NCBI GenBank assembly: GCA_947454525.1 | Contig: CANGJM010000019.1 | Location: 1-57,630, forward strand | Length of the DNA: 57,630 bases | Origin: Flavobacteriales bacterium | Lineage (GTDB): Bacteria > Bacteroidota > Bacteroidia > Flavobacteriales_D > Crocinitomicaceae | Direction: 5' to 3' | Shown: piece by piece, positions 1-9,259 of the stretch | How the letters are laid out: the number at the start of each line of letters is the position of its first letter | Position numbering within the stretch: the stretch's first letter is position 1 | Notes under the pieces: model-generated | Seen by the model: the letters and a program-made list of their open reading frames with translations, nothing else | Databases searched by the model: none | Told to the model about the DNA's origin: nothing | Made by a program: the position numbers and the translations under genes

Positions 1-421
1 ACCAAGAACCGAAAATAAGTATGAGGATTATTTTAGAAATGCGTTCTCGTTTTTTGAATCTTCGATTTTCGTGAAATGCGCGCTCCTTGGCCTTACGATT
101 GTCGTCTGTGATGGCATGTGCTATTTGCTCCATCAACCCGATTTCATTGATTTTACGCACGATAGATTCCGAAGATTCTTCCAAGGACCAATAAATCAAC
201 ATGCTAGGCATGCCCTTGTGAATATGAGTAATTTTAATGTGTTTTCTAAAAATTCCACTTATGAGTTCAATGGAAACAATATCTTTCGGCAAAAAGACGA
301 CGTTCCCATAAAATGGCGCATCAATTTCCAATTGATCTTTGGTTACTTTCAAGGTGACTAAGGGATAGCCAACCTTAGTGAAACCAATTCTCGCTGCACC
401 TGCAAAGACGATATTATTCAT
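1..421 (-). CDS. Hypothetical protein, C-terminus cut by window edge
   Basis: An open frame reads leftwards from an ATG at 421 (MNNIVFAGAARIGF...) and has no stop before the window begins, so only the first 140 codons are present. The N-terminal half alternates short hydrophobic strands (VGYPLVTLKVT, APFYGNVVFLP), suggesting a small beta-rich domain. A basic stretch (RRFKKRERISK) then precedes a hydrophobic run (IILILIFGSW) at the cut, perhaps a membrane segment. It starts 28 bases after the stop of the lipoprotein gene upstream, so it is probably co-transcribed with it. I do not recognise the family. Confidence 0.6.
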   Translation of the reverse strand, partial: MNNIVFAGAARIGFTKVGYPLVTLKVTKDQLEIDAPFYGNVVFLPKDIVSIELISGIFRKHIKITHIHKGMPSMLIYWSLEESSESIVRKINEIGLMEQIAHAITDDNRKAKERAFHENRRFKKRERISKIILILIFGSW

Positions 422-449
422 ACACTAAAGTAATAATTTCCATTCGACT

Positions 450-1331
450 TTAATCCAGTATCAAAGAACCAGGAGCGATAAAAATGATTTTACCTCTTTT
501 CTCTACTTGAATCGTGACATCAGGCGAATCCCGCTCACCGAGAATATTTCTTCGCACTTTATACGTGTAAATACCATTGACAAAGGTAAACTCATGATTA
601 CCTCCACTGCCCTGCAATTCACAAAGTCCATTTTTCAGCACAAGATCGGGTTGAATGGCTTCATCTGCTCCAGCTTTCCAAGAAACATAGCGATAACTGT
701 TTTCGCTCAATTCATCGATTCGAATGAGAAACTTCTCCGTTTGAATCTTATACACTGGACTTTTAAAGTTCCTTAATGTCGCATGGAGCTGTTCTTTATC
801 TTTCCTGATTAATTCTGCTTGGATATTCTTCTCTCGCTTCGATTGGTAATTGATGGCAGAAATAAAACCAGGTTGAAATGACATCCACACCACACCATTG
901 TCCAACATGATTCCTCTCCACCCTACTTCCGTCCATTGACTGATGTTAGATTGAGCAATATTGTCAATCAACTTTTGATCAAAAACTTCATAAAATCGTT
1001 GTATAAATTCTTCTTTGTCACGGATCGATGAAATGGGATAATCTCGATCGAGAGGATAAGATATTTTATTCGAAATCCCTTCTATATCTACTTTCTTGAA
1101 CAGTTCGATCAACTCTTGGATGCTATCCATTTCTTCGGGTCCCAAGGTGTTTTGTTCGGAATCAGAACGTTCAGGTTCTCGAACTGGTTTATCCTCTAAC
1201 TCACCTGAAACCGTAACTTTTTCATGCAAATGATTCTTTTGATGAACGACCGTTTTAGCTTCCGGATTTTGACAGGCTGAAACCATCAGAAGGAGTACAA
1301 AAGTAAATTCACAATAATTCATATGTCTCAT
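450..1331 (-). CDS. Hypothetical lipoprotein
   Basis: This 293-residue protein begins with a hydrophobic signal ending in a lipobox-like VSAC, with the lipid-anchor cysteine at residue 20, so it should be an envelope lipoprotein. The region after the cysteine is charged and low in complexity (residues 21-75), followed by a mixed alpha/beta domain to the C-terminus. No catalytic motif stands out and I do not recognise the family. The ATG directly follows the TAA of the upstream membrane-protein gene, which implies translational coupling. A second ATG three codons in (1322) is an alternative start that would leave the lipobox intact. Confidence 0.7.
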   Translation of the reverse strand: MRHMNYCEFTFVLLLMVSACQNPEAKTVVHQKNHLHEKVTVSGELEDKPVREPERSDSEQNTLGPEEMDSIQELIELFKKVDIEGISNKISYPLDRDYPISSIRDKEEFIQRFYEVFDQKLIDNIAQSNISQWTEVGWRGIMLDNGVVWMSFQPGFISAINYQSKREKNIQAELIRKDKEQLHATLRNFKSPVYKIQTEKFLIRIDELSENSYRYVSWKAGADEAIQPDLVLKNGLCELQGSGGNHEFTFVNGIYTYKVRRNILGERDSPDVTIQVEKRGKIIFIAPGSLILD

Positions 1332-1949
1332 TTATTGAACGACCGAATGCAACTTCAACTTTTTATCCAATATAAGCATGTGACAAGAACCTAAATCGAT
1401 TTCAGGAAAATCGAGGGTATCGTTTTTTCCGTGATATTGAAAAATCAATTTCAAGGAATCAGGTTCTGAATAAGACCTAGCGTCCGCAATGAAAAAATCG
1501 GGATCGTAATTAAAAATCAAGGTCGAGCCCTTGGAAAGACCTTCTAGTTTCCATGATTTTTTCTTTCCTTGAAGAATGAGCTGTTCAAATTCCTTTCCAG
1601 AGTGATTGGCTAGCTTGACAAACACCAAATGACTGATTCGAGATTGAGCATCTAAAATATATAGAACAGATGGGATATTGATGAGGATCATCAGAGCGGA
1701 ATACAGCATCTTTTTATGAAGGTATTTTCGATTGATGAGCACATAGATGAACAATAATCCGAGTGCGAGGAGACACAACCAAGTGAAAACGACCATCCAC
1801 CAAAAGCCAACTATTTCAAAAAGAAAGAAATCGAAGGCGAAAAAGTACCTACAGGCGGTCCAGGTGAGGAAAATCAGCCATCCACCAACGAAAGCTGTAA
1901 GACCGATGTACCAACTGATTGTCAACAAAATTTTTTCTTTCTGTGGCAT
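1332..1949 (-). CDS. Membrane protein, three predicted TM helices
   Basis: This 205-residue protein has hydrophobic segments near residues 9-31, 45-72 and 81-97, then a soluble C-terminal domain of about 100 residues ending in short beta-like stretches (SLKLIFQYHG, LDFPEIDLGSCHMLIL). The topology suggests an inner-membrane protein with an exposed domain. No known family was recognised. It sits between a DUF4328 membrane protein (8-base gap) and a lipoprotein that it directly abuts, so the three probably form one envelope-related transcription unit of unknown role. Confidence 0.65.
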   Translation of the reverse strand: MPQKEKILLTISWYIGLTAFVGGWLIFLTWTACRYFFAFDFFLFEIVGFWWMVVFTWLCLLALGLLFIYVLINRKYLHKKMLYSALMILINIPSVLYILDAQSRISHLVFVKLANHSGKEFEQLILQGKKKSWKLEGLSKGSTLIFNYDPDFFIADARSYSEPDSLKLIFQYHGKNDTLDFPEIDLGSCHMLILDKKLKLHSVVQ

Positions 1950-1957
1950 GAAGCGAC

Positions 1958-2647
1958 TTATTCCGCAATCAAAGTTTCTTCTTGCACTTCTTCTTCATCC
2001 TTCAAATCGAATAAAATCGGCTCCACTTTTGAATAGTCCTTGATGACTTTGATCGCCAACAACGCAAGTGGAATATTGATGATGTTTTGAAACATACCTG
2101 ATGTCGTAGCGAAAATCATGTCATCAAGAGATTCGGAATTCAATGTATAACGTATGACAACTTGTCCAACCAAACTACTTAAAATCCAAAGTGCCCACCA
2201 CCAAAAAAGATATTTAGTTGACAAACCATTCACATTGAGCCCTTTTTTCTCTAATAAATCACTGGACTCATTATATAATTCTTCCATGATTTGATAGGGA
2301 CGGAATAAACTAATAATGGGAACGAACCAACTTCCAGCTGCCCATCCATCAGTAAACAAAAGGTTCGGGACTTTCAGCTGTAAATTGTAATACGCTCTTC
2401 TAAACCATTGAATGAAGGTGACAATTGAAATAATGTATACAATCAAATAAATAATTCCAATGATTTGCTCCCTCAAATCATTTAATGTGGCAGTAACCGG
2501 GGTTATTGATGCACCATTCGCTGCAGATTCAAGTAAATTATATTGGAAGTAACCTGAAATGAAGGAAACAATTTCCAAAGCAAATATCATCCAGATTAAT
2601 GTCATTGCGTTCTTGGCGCGTGGTCCATTTGGTTTTAATGGGGTCAT
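1958..2647 (-). CDS. DUF4328 family membrane protein
   Basis: The protein carries the DUF4328 signature: an N-terminal LKPNGPRAKNAM stretch, a first helix, then FIQWFRRAYYNL, followed by GWAAGSWFVPIISLFRPYQIMEELY and two more hydrophobic segments. DUF4328 proteins are small integral membrane proteins of unknown function, common in Bacteroidota and Actinobacteria. I chose the ATG at 2647 over the longer frame starting at 2710 because the family normally begins just before the LKPN/RAK motif, and the extra 21 residues look unlike family members. The C-terminus is acidic (DLKDEEEVQEE). It probably heads a three-gene unit with the two genes downstream. Confidence 0.8.
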   Translation of the reverse strand: MTPLKPNGPRAKNAMTLIWMIFALEIVSFISGYFQYNLLESAANGASITPVTATLNDLREQIIGIIYLIVYIISIVTFIQWFRRAYYNLQLKVPNLLFTDGWAAGSWFVPIISLFRPYQIMEELYNESSDLLEKKGLNVNGLSTKYLFWWWALWILSSLVGQVVIRYTLNSESLDDMIFATTSGMFQNIINIPLALLAIKVIKDYSKVEPILFDLKDEEEVQEETLIAE

Positions 2648-2807
2648 AGTATTCTTTATTTTAAGGTAAATGATCGAACCGAATTCGCTTAAGCTTTCAC
2701 CTAAATTCAATTCATCCCTGATGAGCAGAATAAAAATAACTAATTTTTATTCACCGAATGCACTATTTAAACAGCACCACTTGTGATTTTACACTTCCTC
2801 TAGAGAA

Positions 2808-3311
2808 CTATTCTTTAAATCCAATTCTTGAACGGTTCAACTGACTCAACTTCTTTTTGTCCTTTTGCATTAAATACGTCAATACCTGTTCGATGTCCAC
2901 AAATTTTCGGTCGTAGCGTTTTTCCATATTGCGTAATTGTATAGCGAGTTCCTCGTGCGAAAGGGCCCACTGACGCATGTGCACGAAGGCGCGCATGATG
3001 GAAATGTTAATTTCAATTGCTACATCTGAATGAAGTACACTTGATAACATGGCGATTCCCTGTTCTGTAAACGCAAAAGGAAGGTATCTTTTACCTCCCC
3101 AACTTGAGGACGCAAATTGCGTCCTCAAGTTTTCCCATTCATTTGAAGTTAGTTCAAACATAAAATCTTCAGGAAAACGTCGAATGTTCCTGCGAACTGC
3201 TTCCTTCAATCTTTTAGTTTCTATGGTATAAAGTTGCGCCAAATCAAAATCCAACATAACTTTCATTCCTCGTATTTCATGAATACGGTCCTTAATGTGT
3301 GCTAATTCCAT
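2808..3311 (-). CDS. ORF6N domain DNA-binding protein
   Basis: The N-terminal 120 residues match the ORF6N domain: IHEIRGMKVMLDFDLAQLY, KRLKEAVRRNIRRFPEDFMFEL, and the LPFAFTEQGIAMLSSVLHS box. A helical C-terminal region rich in K and R follows. ORF6N proteins are phage-derived DNA-binding proteins (KilA-N/BRO-related) that are widespread as lone chromosomal genes in Bacteroidota; their role is generally unknown. The ATG at 3311 (MELAHIKDRI) is preferred to the longer frame beginning at 3362, whose extra 17 residues are not family-like. There are no phage structural genes around it, so this is a stand-alone accessory gene. Confidence 0.82.
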   Translation of the reverse strand: MELAHIKDRIHEIRGMKVMLDFDLAQLYTIETKRLKEAVRRNIRRFPEDFMFELTSNEWENLRTQFASSSWGGKRYLPFAFTEQGIAMLSSVLHSDVAIEINISIMRAFVHMRQWALSHEELAIQLRNMEKRYDRKFVDIEQVLTYLMQKDKKKLSQLNRSRIGFKE

Positions 3312-3448
3312 TGCTTCGTTTTTAATAATACTTAAAAAATAGATGAATGGACAAGCATCCAATCATCAGATAAATATCGATGGAAGTCTAGAAATTAGTC
3401 GGTTATTAAACGATTATATCCGACAAAAAGAAATCAGTTGATTGGAAA

Positions 3449-4396
3449 TTAAGGAAGGAAAAACGTGGGATGAGCGGCTAGAAATTGTGCCTTGCGCTTC
3501 ATGGTATTTTCCATATGCTTGCGTGCCGCTTGACTTTTGGGATACAAGATTTTATGCTGCTCGGCCTGACGAATCAGTTGCCAATTAACGAGTAATTCGA
3601 TGGTCTCTTCGCGAAAGAAACTGGATTGAAAAAAGTCCCATAATTCGCTGACCGCCTCCGGTGATGGATGAGTTCCATCGGATTTAAAGTATCGGTAATC
3701 ACGAAGATCGTCCAACACAAATTCGTACGCTGGAAAATAATAAACACCCGAATCCGCTTGCAACTCCTCGACAGCCATCAATAAACGCGCTTTACTACGA
3801 TTGTTTTCGATGTAGCCATCCTTGATGTGACGAACTGGACTCACCGTGAAAAAGACGTTCAAGGTTGGATTCTCCTTTTTTAACAGGGAAAGAACGGATT
3901 TCCAAGAAGTGACAATTTCTGCTACTTGACTATTTTCTTTTTGAAAAAGTTGACTGTTTTGTTTGTGACAATTGGCTACGATTTCACCACCTGAACGCAA
4001 GCGATACGCCCAAGCGCTGCCGAACGTAACGAATAAATGTGTGGCTTTCCGCAGAAAGGACTTTAGTTCCACTCGGAGTTTCTCCATTTTCTTGTTCAAC
4101 TCATCCGGACTCATTCCGAACACCGAACCAGATAATTCCCATGCAAAGAAGATGTCTTCCTGCTGCAAAATGCGAAAGGAAATGGATTCATCGAAACACC
4201 AGTGAATGATTTTCGTTATGGCAAGCGGATGAAAAATGGTTCCACCGGGATTCACCAAAGACTCAAAACCATTCGAACGAATAATCTGTCCAAGTTCATC
4301 GGAGAAACAACTGCCTAAAAAGACAAAAGAATCACCATGCGTAAAAGTTGGATAGTTCTGCTCCTTCAACCATTGCTGATAGTTACCTGCACTCAT
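3449..4396 (-). CDS. GSCFA domain protein
   Basis: The family-naming motif appears as FLGSCFSDEL at about residues 27-36, and a C-terminal DGTHPSPEAVSELWDFF box resembles the Asp-His block of SGNH hydrolases, to which GSCFA proteins are structurally related. The length of 315 residues is normal for Bacteroidota members. The substrate is unknown; a hydrolase or acyl-esterase role is inferred from fold only. There is no signal peptide, so it is probably cytoplasmic. Its ATG overlaps the TGA of recN by four bases (ATGA), so it is translationally coupled to recN. The pairing with recN is common in this phylum. Confidence 0.85.
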   Translation of the reverse strand: MSAGNYQQWLKEQNYPTFTHGDSFVFLGSCFSDELGQIIRSNGFESLVNPGGTIFHPLAITKIIHWCFDESISFRILQQEDIFFAWELSGSVFGMSPDELNKKMEKLRVELKSFLRKATHLFVTFGSAWAYRLRSGGEIVANCHKQNSQLFQKENSQVAEIVTSWKSVLSLLKKENPTLNVFFTVSPVRHIKDGYIENNRSKARLLMAVEELQADSGVYYFPAYEFVLDDLRDYRYFKSDGTHPSPEAVSELWDFFQSSFFREETIELLVNWQLIRQAEQHKILYPKSQAARKHMENTMKRKAQFLAAHPTFFLP

Positions 4397-6042
4397 TTTT
4401 CGCTTAACAAGTTAAGGGCATTTTGAAGCGCTGCTTCGGTGATGACTTCTCCACTCATCAAGCGTGCGATTTCTTCTGGACGTTCCTTTGACTCCAAAAC
4501 ACGCACGGTTGTTTGCATGCGTTCGTTGCGTAATTCTTTCGCTACAACCATGTGGTGTGCTGCGCGTGCTGCCACTTGTGGTAAATGTGAAATGGCCATG
4601 AGTTGAACAGTTTCGCCCATTTTCTCCAGTAATTGTCCCATTTTTAGTGCGACATCACCAGAAACTCCCGTATCAATTTCATCAAAGAAAATGGTCGGTA
4701 AGTCCTGTTTTTCGGAAATCAATTGTTGCAAGGCCAACATCAAACGGGACAACTCTCCCCCACTTGCTGCTTTTTCAATCGGCACTGCTTCGATTCCGTA
4801 ATTGGCTGAAAACAAAAACTCAACTCCTGTGCAACCTGTTCGATTAAACTCACTTAATTCGCTCAATTCAAACTTCAAGGTTGTATGCGGTAATTTTAAT
4901 TCTTTTAAACGGTCTTGTAACACCGCTAATATGGCAGGAATCCGTTTTTGTCGTTGTTCCTGAAGGTATTTTGCGTCTTTCCACAATTCGGATTGAAGTT
5001 GGGAATGTTCGTTTCGCTTTTGGGTACATGCCTGCAACAATTCATCCAGTGAATTGAGTTTGTACATCAATTGCTCAAACATAGCGGTTAATTCCTCAAC
5101 CGAACTCAAACGATGTTTATTCAAAATCTTATTAAACGCATTCCATTTTTCCATCATGGACGCTTTTTCGGATTCATTTACATCTAGTTGATCAATCGCA
5201 TCATCTGCTTCCAACGCCAGTTCCTTTAATTCGAGTAAAATCGAATCCAAGCGTTCTTTCATCGATAACAACTGTGGATCGTAATTTGATTGTTTATCCA
5301 CACTCGCTTTTAGACGATACAATTGTTCATAGGTGCCATTTTCCGCAGTAATTTGACTCATTTCCCCAAAAACTTGAAGGATTTGAGAAGCATTTTCCAT
5401 TCGGGTAATGTCTATTTCCAATTGGGTAAAATCCGTAGTTCCTAGGGACAATTCTTGTAATTCTTCGAGAATGAAACGATCGTAATCCTCTGCTTGAACA
5501 GCTGCGTGGTAGTTTTCGTCCAATGATTTTAATTCCTTCGAAATGGATTCAAACGCTGCATACTTTTTCTCAAAAGCCTTGCGTTCGGAAACAAGTCCAG
5601 TCAGGACATCAATCAATTCCAATTGAAAGGATTTCGATTTCAGTTCAAGGGTATTGTATTGTGAGTGGATTTGGACCAATCGTGAAGTCAAGAGTTTTAG
5701 AGTCTGCAAGGAAACCGGAACGTCGTTAATGAACGCTCTAGACTTACCTTCCTTCGCAATTTCTCGACGAATGATGGTTTGTGCATCGTAATCCAAGTCA
5801 TGTTCCTCAAAAAAGGAAAGGTAGGAATCATTCAGGTTGAAATTCGCCTCTACGATGGCTTTCGGTGATGATGGACCAATGACAGAAAGTTCTGCACGTT
5901 CACCTAAAATCAGTTGCAAAGCATGCAATAAAATCGATTTTCCCGATCCGGTTTCCCCGGTCAGAACGGTATATCCTGATTGAAAGTTCAATTCAACTTC
6001 GTCAATCAAGGCAAAATTTGAAATGCGAAGTGCTGCTAACAT
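4393..6042 (-). CDS. recN: DNA repair protein RecN
   Basis: RecN is an SMC-like ATPase acting in double-strand break repair. The Walker A motif GETGSGKS lies at residues 29-36, a long central coiled-coil region spans roughly 160-370, the ABC signature SGGELSRLM is at about 427-435, Walker B TIFFDEIDTG is around 450, and the H-loop ISHLPQVAA is near 483. The length of 549 residues is typical. The start codon overlaps the last base of the porD stop region, so it is the distal part of a long minus-strand operon. No SOS-type operator was recognised, consistent with read-through expression from upstream. Confidence 0.95.
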   Translation of the reverse strand: MLAALRISNFALIDEVELNFQSGYTVLTGETGSGKSILLHALQLILGERAELSVIGPSSPKAIVEANFNLNDSYLSFFEEHDLDYDAQTIIRREIAKEGKSRAFINDVPVSLQTLKLLTSRLVQIHSQYNTLELKSKSFQLELIDVLTGLVSERKAFEKKYAAFESISKELKSLDENYHAAVQAEDYDRFILEELQELSLGTTDFTQLEIDITRMENASQILQVFGEMSQITAENGTYEQLYRLKASVDKQSNYDPQLLSMKERLDSILLELKELALEADDAIDQLDVNESEKASMMEKWNAFNKILNKHRLSSVEELTAMFEQLMYKLNSLDELLQACTQKRNEHSQLQSELWKDAKYLQEQRQKRIPAILAVLQDRLKELKLPHTTLKFELSELSEFNRTGCTGVEFLFSANYGIEAVPIEKAASGGELSRLMLALQQLISEKQDLPTIFFDEIDTGVSGDVALKMGQLLEKMGETVQLMAISHLPQVAARAAHHMVVAKELRNERMQTTVRVLESKERPEEIARLMSGEVITEAALQNALNLLSEK

Positions 6043-6947
6043 TAGTCTAAAATTTCCTGATAACGAGCTGAATTTGCGGAATCTAATCTCTTTAAAAGTG
6101 TCACCAAGTCTTGTTTCTCTTTAAGTTCCGAATCGGAAAATACATTTTTAAACTCAGGAATCTTACAGAAAAGAAAGCTCAATAAGTTCACAGCATTGGG
6201 ACGAGTAGCAGCGAGTGGTGTTAATTTATTTAAGGCATCATATATCGCTTTTTTACCTGCGACTTTGTCCTCGTATAATTTATCGATTCCTTTACGGTGA
6301 TACATGTATAGGCATTCGCGCATTGGATCAAATACCGGTTGCAACATGTTATCGACCAAATAAAAACGGTTTCGTTTTCCAGATTCAGAGGACTTCCATC
6401 CCGGAGCGCCTCCCACTTGAGCGTTTGTCACAACGGATTGTGCTTCAATAAAGTATGGTGTACCGCCCTTTAACGAGAATGAATCATAATCCAATCCAAT
6501 CATGAAATAAGCATAAAATGCTAGAATGGATGTCAAATTATCGCGGTATTGATTTTGTGCATAAACCAAAACGGCATTTCGAGAAAAAGAAACGGCAAAA
6601 TTTTCATCTTCGAAATTCAATAAAATGGTATTATAACTCGAATTAAATGAAGGTCGTGTCGATTGAACTTGAATATTACCTCTGTACGTTCCCGTCGATG
6701 GAATTTCACGAATTTGAATCTGAATGTTGCATTTGATGCGTTCTTCCGTCTTGAATTTATCTTTTGTCCATTGCGTATTATTCATCAAATCGAAAATACT
6801 CTGTTCCATTTGTTTGATGATTTCCTTTTCGGTGGAAGAAACCTCCACTTTTGCATCCACAAGGACAGAAACTTGACAATTTAGTTCTTGTGCATAGGAA
6901 ACTGATATTCCTGATAACGCCAACAATAAAATAATTAATCCTTTCAT
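6042..6947 (-). CDS. porD: Type IX secretion protein PorD (DUF4835)
   Basis: The protein begins with a classic signal peptide ending SYAQ|E near residue 19. The body matches DUF4835: ELNCQVSVLVDAKVEVSSTEKEI, TQWTKDKFKTEERIKCNI, and the YDSFSLKGGTPYFIEAQ and GWKSSESGKRNRF blocks. Members are annotated PorD because the Porphyromonas homologue is needed for type IX secretion; the molecular role is not known, and the protein is thought to be periplasmic. The length of 301 is usual. It lies between coaBC (two-base gap) and recN, which is the conserved order in this phylum. Confidence 0.87.
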   Translation of the reverse strand: MKGLIILLLALSGISVSYAQELNCQVSVLVDAKVEVSSTEKEIIKQMEQSIFDLMNNTQWTKDKFKTEERIKCNIQIQIREIPSTGTYRGNIQVQSTRPSFNSSYNTILLNFEDENFAVSFSRNAVLVYAQNQYRDNLTSILAFYAYFMIGLDYDSFSLKGGTPYFIEAQSVVTNAQVGGAPGWKSSESGKRNRFYLVDNMLQPVFDPMRECLYMYHRKGIDKLYEDKVAGKKAIYDALNKLTPLAATRPNAVNLLSFLFCKIPEFKNVFSDSELKEKQDLVTLLKRLDSANSARYQEILD

Positions 6948-6949
6948 TT

Positions 6950-8140
6950 TTAATCTTTTAAAACGATAGACAGAATATCTTTAGCCACTTCTTTTTTTGA
7001 TTTCAATGGGAATTCAACGGCAGATTTCTCCTTATCGAAAATAGTAATTTTATTTGTTTCCGCTTGAAATCCACTCACATCTTTTACAAACTCATTTAAA
7101 ACGATGAAGTCAAGATTTTTACGCGTCAATTTATCTAACGCATATTCTTTCGCATTATTTGTTTCCAGCGCAAATCCAACGACAATTTGTTGATTTTTTC
7201 GATTTTCCGATGCCCAAGTTAAGATATCCGGATTCTTCACCAAATGCAAGATGTGATCGTCCGCCTGTTTTTTGATTTTTTGTTCCGCCACGTTTTCTGG
7301 ACGATAGTCGGCCACCGCTGCACTAAATATGCCAAGGTTACAGGTATTCCAATGCTCTTGAACCGCTTCTAACATTTGTTGTGCCGATTGCACTTTTACC
7401 AGTTGTAAATTCGGATGAGTCAATTGTAGAGATGTTGGTCCACTCACCAATAGCACTTGATATCCCATGGCCAAGCAAGCGGATGCTAATTCATAGCCCA
7501 TTTTCCCACTAGAATGATTTCCAATAAAGCGCACAGGATCAATTGCTTCATACGTTGGTCCAGCGGTAATCAACACGCGCTTGGCTCCTTCGGTTTTAGT
7601 TAACTGAAAGAAATCCTGAAGATACGCGGCAATATTCTCGGGCTCTTCCATGCGACCTTGTCCTTCCAAACCACTCGCCAATGACCCTTCCGTTGCAGGA
7701 ATAATCGAAACGCCATCAGAAAGTAAGGTATCCATATTGCGTTTCACGGTAGGATGTTGGTACATGTCCAAATCCATCGCGGGTGCAATGATCGTTTTTC
7801 CTTTCATGGAAAAATACGTAGCAAGCAACAAGTTGTCGCAGATGCCACTGGCCATTTTCGCTAAGGTATTTGCTGTAGTTGGAGCGATGAGAAATACATC
7901 TGCCCAAAGTGCCAATTCAACATGATTGGCCCATTCTCCCGTTTTCTTGTTCCAAAATTCAATGTGAACAGGATTTTCGGTCAAGGTTGACACAACGAGG
8001 GGACTGATAAAATCAGAAGAGGCAGGAGTCATGATTGCTCTGACTTCTGCCCCTTGTTTTTTTAATATTCGTATAAGGTAAGCAATTTTATAAGCTGCAA
8101 TACCTCCTGAAATTCCTAGAAGGATGCGCTTTCCCTGCAT
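6950..8140 (-). CDS. coaBC: Bifunctional CoaBC (phosphopantothenoylcysteine synthetase/decarboxylase)
   Basis: This enzyme makes 4'-phosphopantetheine in coenzyme A synthesis. The N-terminal CoaC flavoprotein domain (about 1-180) has GGIAAYK, the NHVELA histidine (73), the active-site cysteine in GICDNLL (C101) and PAMDLDM at 120-126. The last replaces the textbook PxMN with Asp, a variant I recall as common in Bacteroidota. The CoaB domain (about 185-396) has ITAGPTYEAIDPVRFIGNHSSGKMG and the lysine-rich KIKKQADDH block. It overlaps the final base of the rpoZ stop, so it is translated from the same operon. Confidence 0.95.
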   Translation of the reverse strand: MQGKRILLGISGGIAAYKIAYLIRILKKQGAEVRAIMTPASSDFISPLVVSTLTENPVHIEFWNKKTGEWANHVELALWADVFLIAPTTANTLAKMASGICDNLLLATYFSMKGKTIIAPAMDLDMYQHPTVKRNMDTLLSDGVSIIPATEGSLASGLEGQGRMEEPENIAAYLQDFFQLTKTEGAKRVLITAGPTYEAIDPVRFIGNHSSGKMGYELASACLAMGYQVLLVSGPTSLQLTHPNLQLVKVQSAQQMLEAVQEHWNTCNLGIFSAAVADYRPENVAEQKIKKQADDHILHLVKNPDILTWASENRKNQQIVVGFALETNNAKEYALDKLTRKNLDFIVLNEFVKDVSGFQAETNKITIFDKEKSAVEFPLKSKKEVAKDILSIVLKD

Positions 8141-8463
8141 TACTCTTTTTCTTCTGGTTTACGCATGTAGATTTTGTCATCCAATAACTCTTGCGTAGCA
8201 ATAGCTGTTGGTTTCGGCATTTTCTCGTAATGCTTTGAAATCTCAATTTGCTCACGGTTTTCGAAAATCTCTTCAAGATTATCTGTTGTAGAAGCAAATT
8301 CTTGTAATTTTTGCGTCAATTCTTCTTTTACTTCAGAAGAAATTTGATTCGCACGTTTTGAAATAGCCACCAAAGATTGGTAGATGTTTCCTGTTTTCTC
8401 TTCCATACGAATGGTGTCACGCGTGATGGTTGATTTTTCTGCTGGTGTGTTTTTATAACTCAT
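8140..8463 (-). CDS. rpoZ: RNA polymerase omega subunit, Bacteroidota type
   Basis: This 107-residue protein contains the omega core: NIYQSLVAISKRANQISSEVKEEL, followed by a helical linker and PKPTAIATQELLDDKIYMRKPEE, the region corresponding to the omega box that clamps the beta-prime C-terminus. Bacteroidota omega is divergent from the E. coli form but holds this motif. It sits between bamD and coaBC, the usual location in this phylum, with a ten-base gap on the bamD side and a one-base overlap with coaBC. Confidence 0.9.
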   Translation of the reverse strand: MSYKNTPAEKSTITRDTIRMEEKTGNIYQSLVAISKRANQISSEVKEELTQKLQEFASTTDNLEEIFENREQIEISKHYEKMPKPTAIATQELLDDKIYMRKPEEKE

Positions 8464-8473
8464 AATTCACTTT

Positions 8474-9259
8474 TCAGTTGTTGTTCTCGCTCAACTTATC
8501 AAGGTACGAACTTAATTCTTTCGAGTATTTTGACTGCGGATGGCGGAGAACAAAGGTACGGAATCTTTCGTTAGTTTGTTCTAATCGTTCTGATTTTTTA
8601 CTCTCAATGCTGTTGATCGTTAAAAAGTAGGAGTTTTTCACTACAACGTAATTAATTTCTTCTTCGAAAACCGATTGTCCGTGTCCTTCTAGAAATATCT
8701 CACCTGAAGCAATCGCAGCTTTATAGTTTTCCATTTTGTCGTAGAGCTTCACCTGGTCATATTGTTTCGTCTCTAACTTAAATTGCAGCTGATCAATGAT
8801 TTGATTGCACGAATCAATCAGGTACGATTGTGGGTAACGGTCAATAAACTGTTGAACATTATTGATGGCTAATTCCGTTTCTGATTGATCTAACGAGTGC
8901 TCCGGTGAGTTTTTTACACTACACAATGCCACCATGAATAATACTTCCTCGTTCTTTGCGCTATAAGGGAAACGTTGCATATAGGCACTGTAATAATATT
9001 GTGCCATGTAGTAATCCTCTACCTGAAAGTAACTTTTCGCCAAACGATAATAGGACAACTCACCTTCTGCGCTTTTTGGCGAATGCTGGTAAATTTGTTC
9101 ATAAAGAACGATGGCTTTTTCGTATTGCTTGTTATCATACAATTCGTTCGCCAGGTTGTACTTTGCTGCAAAGTCATCCGCTTTCACTACTGCATTATAG
9201 TTTGAACAGGCCGTTAAAAACAAGCACGCAAAACTGAATACGAAGAAATAATTTTTCAT
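8474..9259 (-). CDS. bamD: Outer membrane assembly factor BamD
   Basis: BamD is a lipoprotein of the BAM complex that inserts beta-barrel proteins in the outer membrane. The signal ends FLTAC with the anchor cysteine at residue 18. The mature part is a series of TPR helices: YNLANELYDNKQYEKAIVLYEQIYQHSPKS, SYYRLAKSYFQVEDYYMAQYYYSAYMQRFPYS, and a third TPR with FIDRYPQS. The length of 261 matches family members. It abuts the M23 peptidase gene directly, forming an envelope-biogenesis pair at the head of the operon. Confidence 0.92.
   Translation of the reverse strand: MKNYFFVFSFACLFLTACSNYNAVVKADDFAAKYNLANELYDNKQYEKAIVLYEQIYQHSPKSAEGELSYYRLAKSYFQVEDYYMAQYYYSAYMQRFPYSAKNEEVLFMVALCSVKNSPEHSLDQSETELAINNVQQFIDRYPQSYLIDSCNQIIDQLQFKLETKQYDQVKLYDKMENYKAAIASGEIFLEGHGQSVFEEEINYVVVKNSYFLTINSIESKKSERLEQTNERFRTFVLRHPQSKYSKELSSYLDKLSENNN

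Noticed and set aside
2808..3311. ORF6N gene as the sign of a prophage
   Set aside because: It stands alone among chromosomal genes; isolated ORF6N genes are frequent in Bacteroidota.
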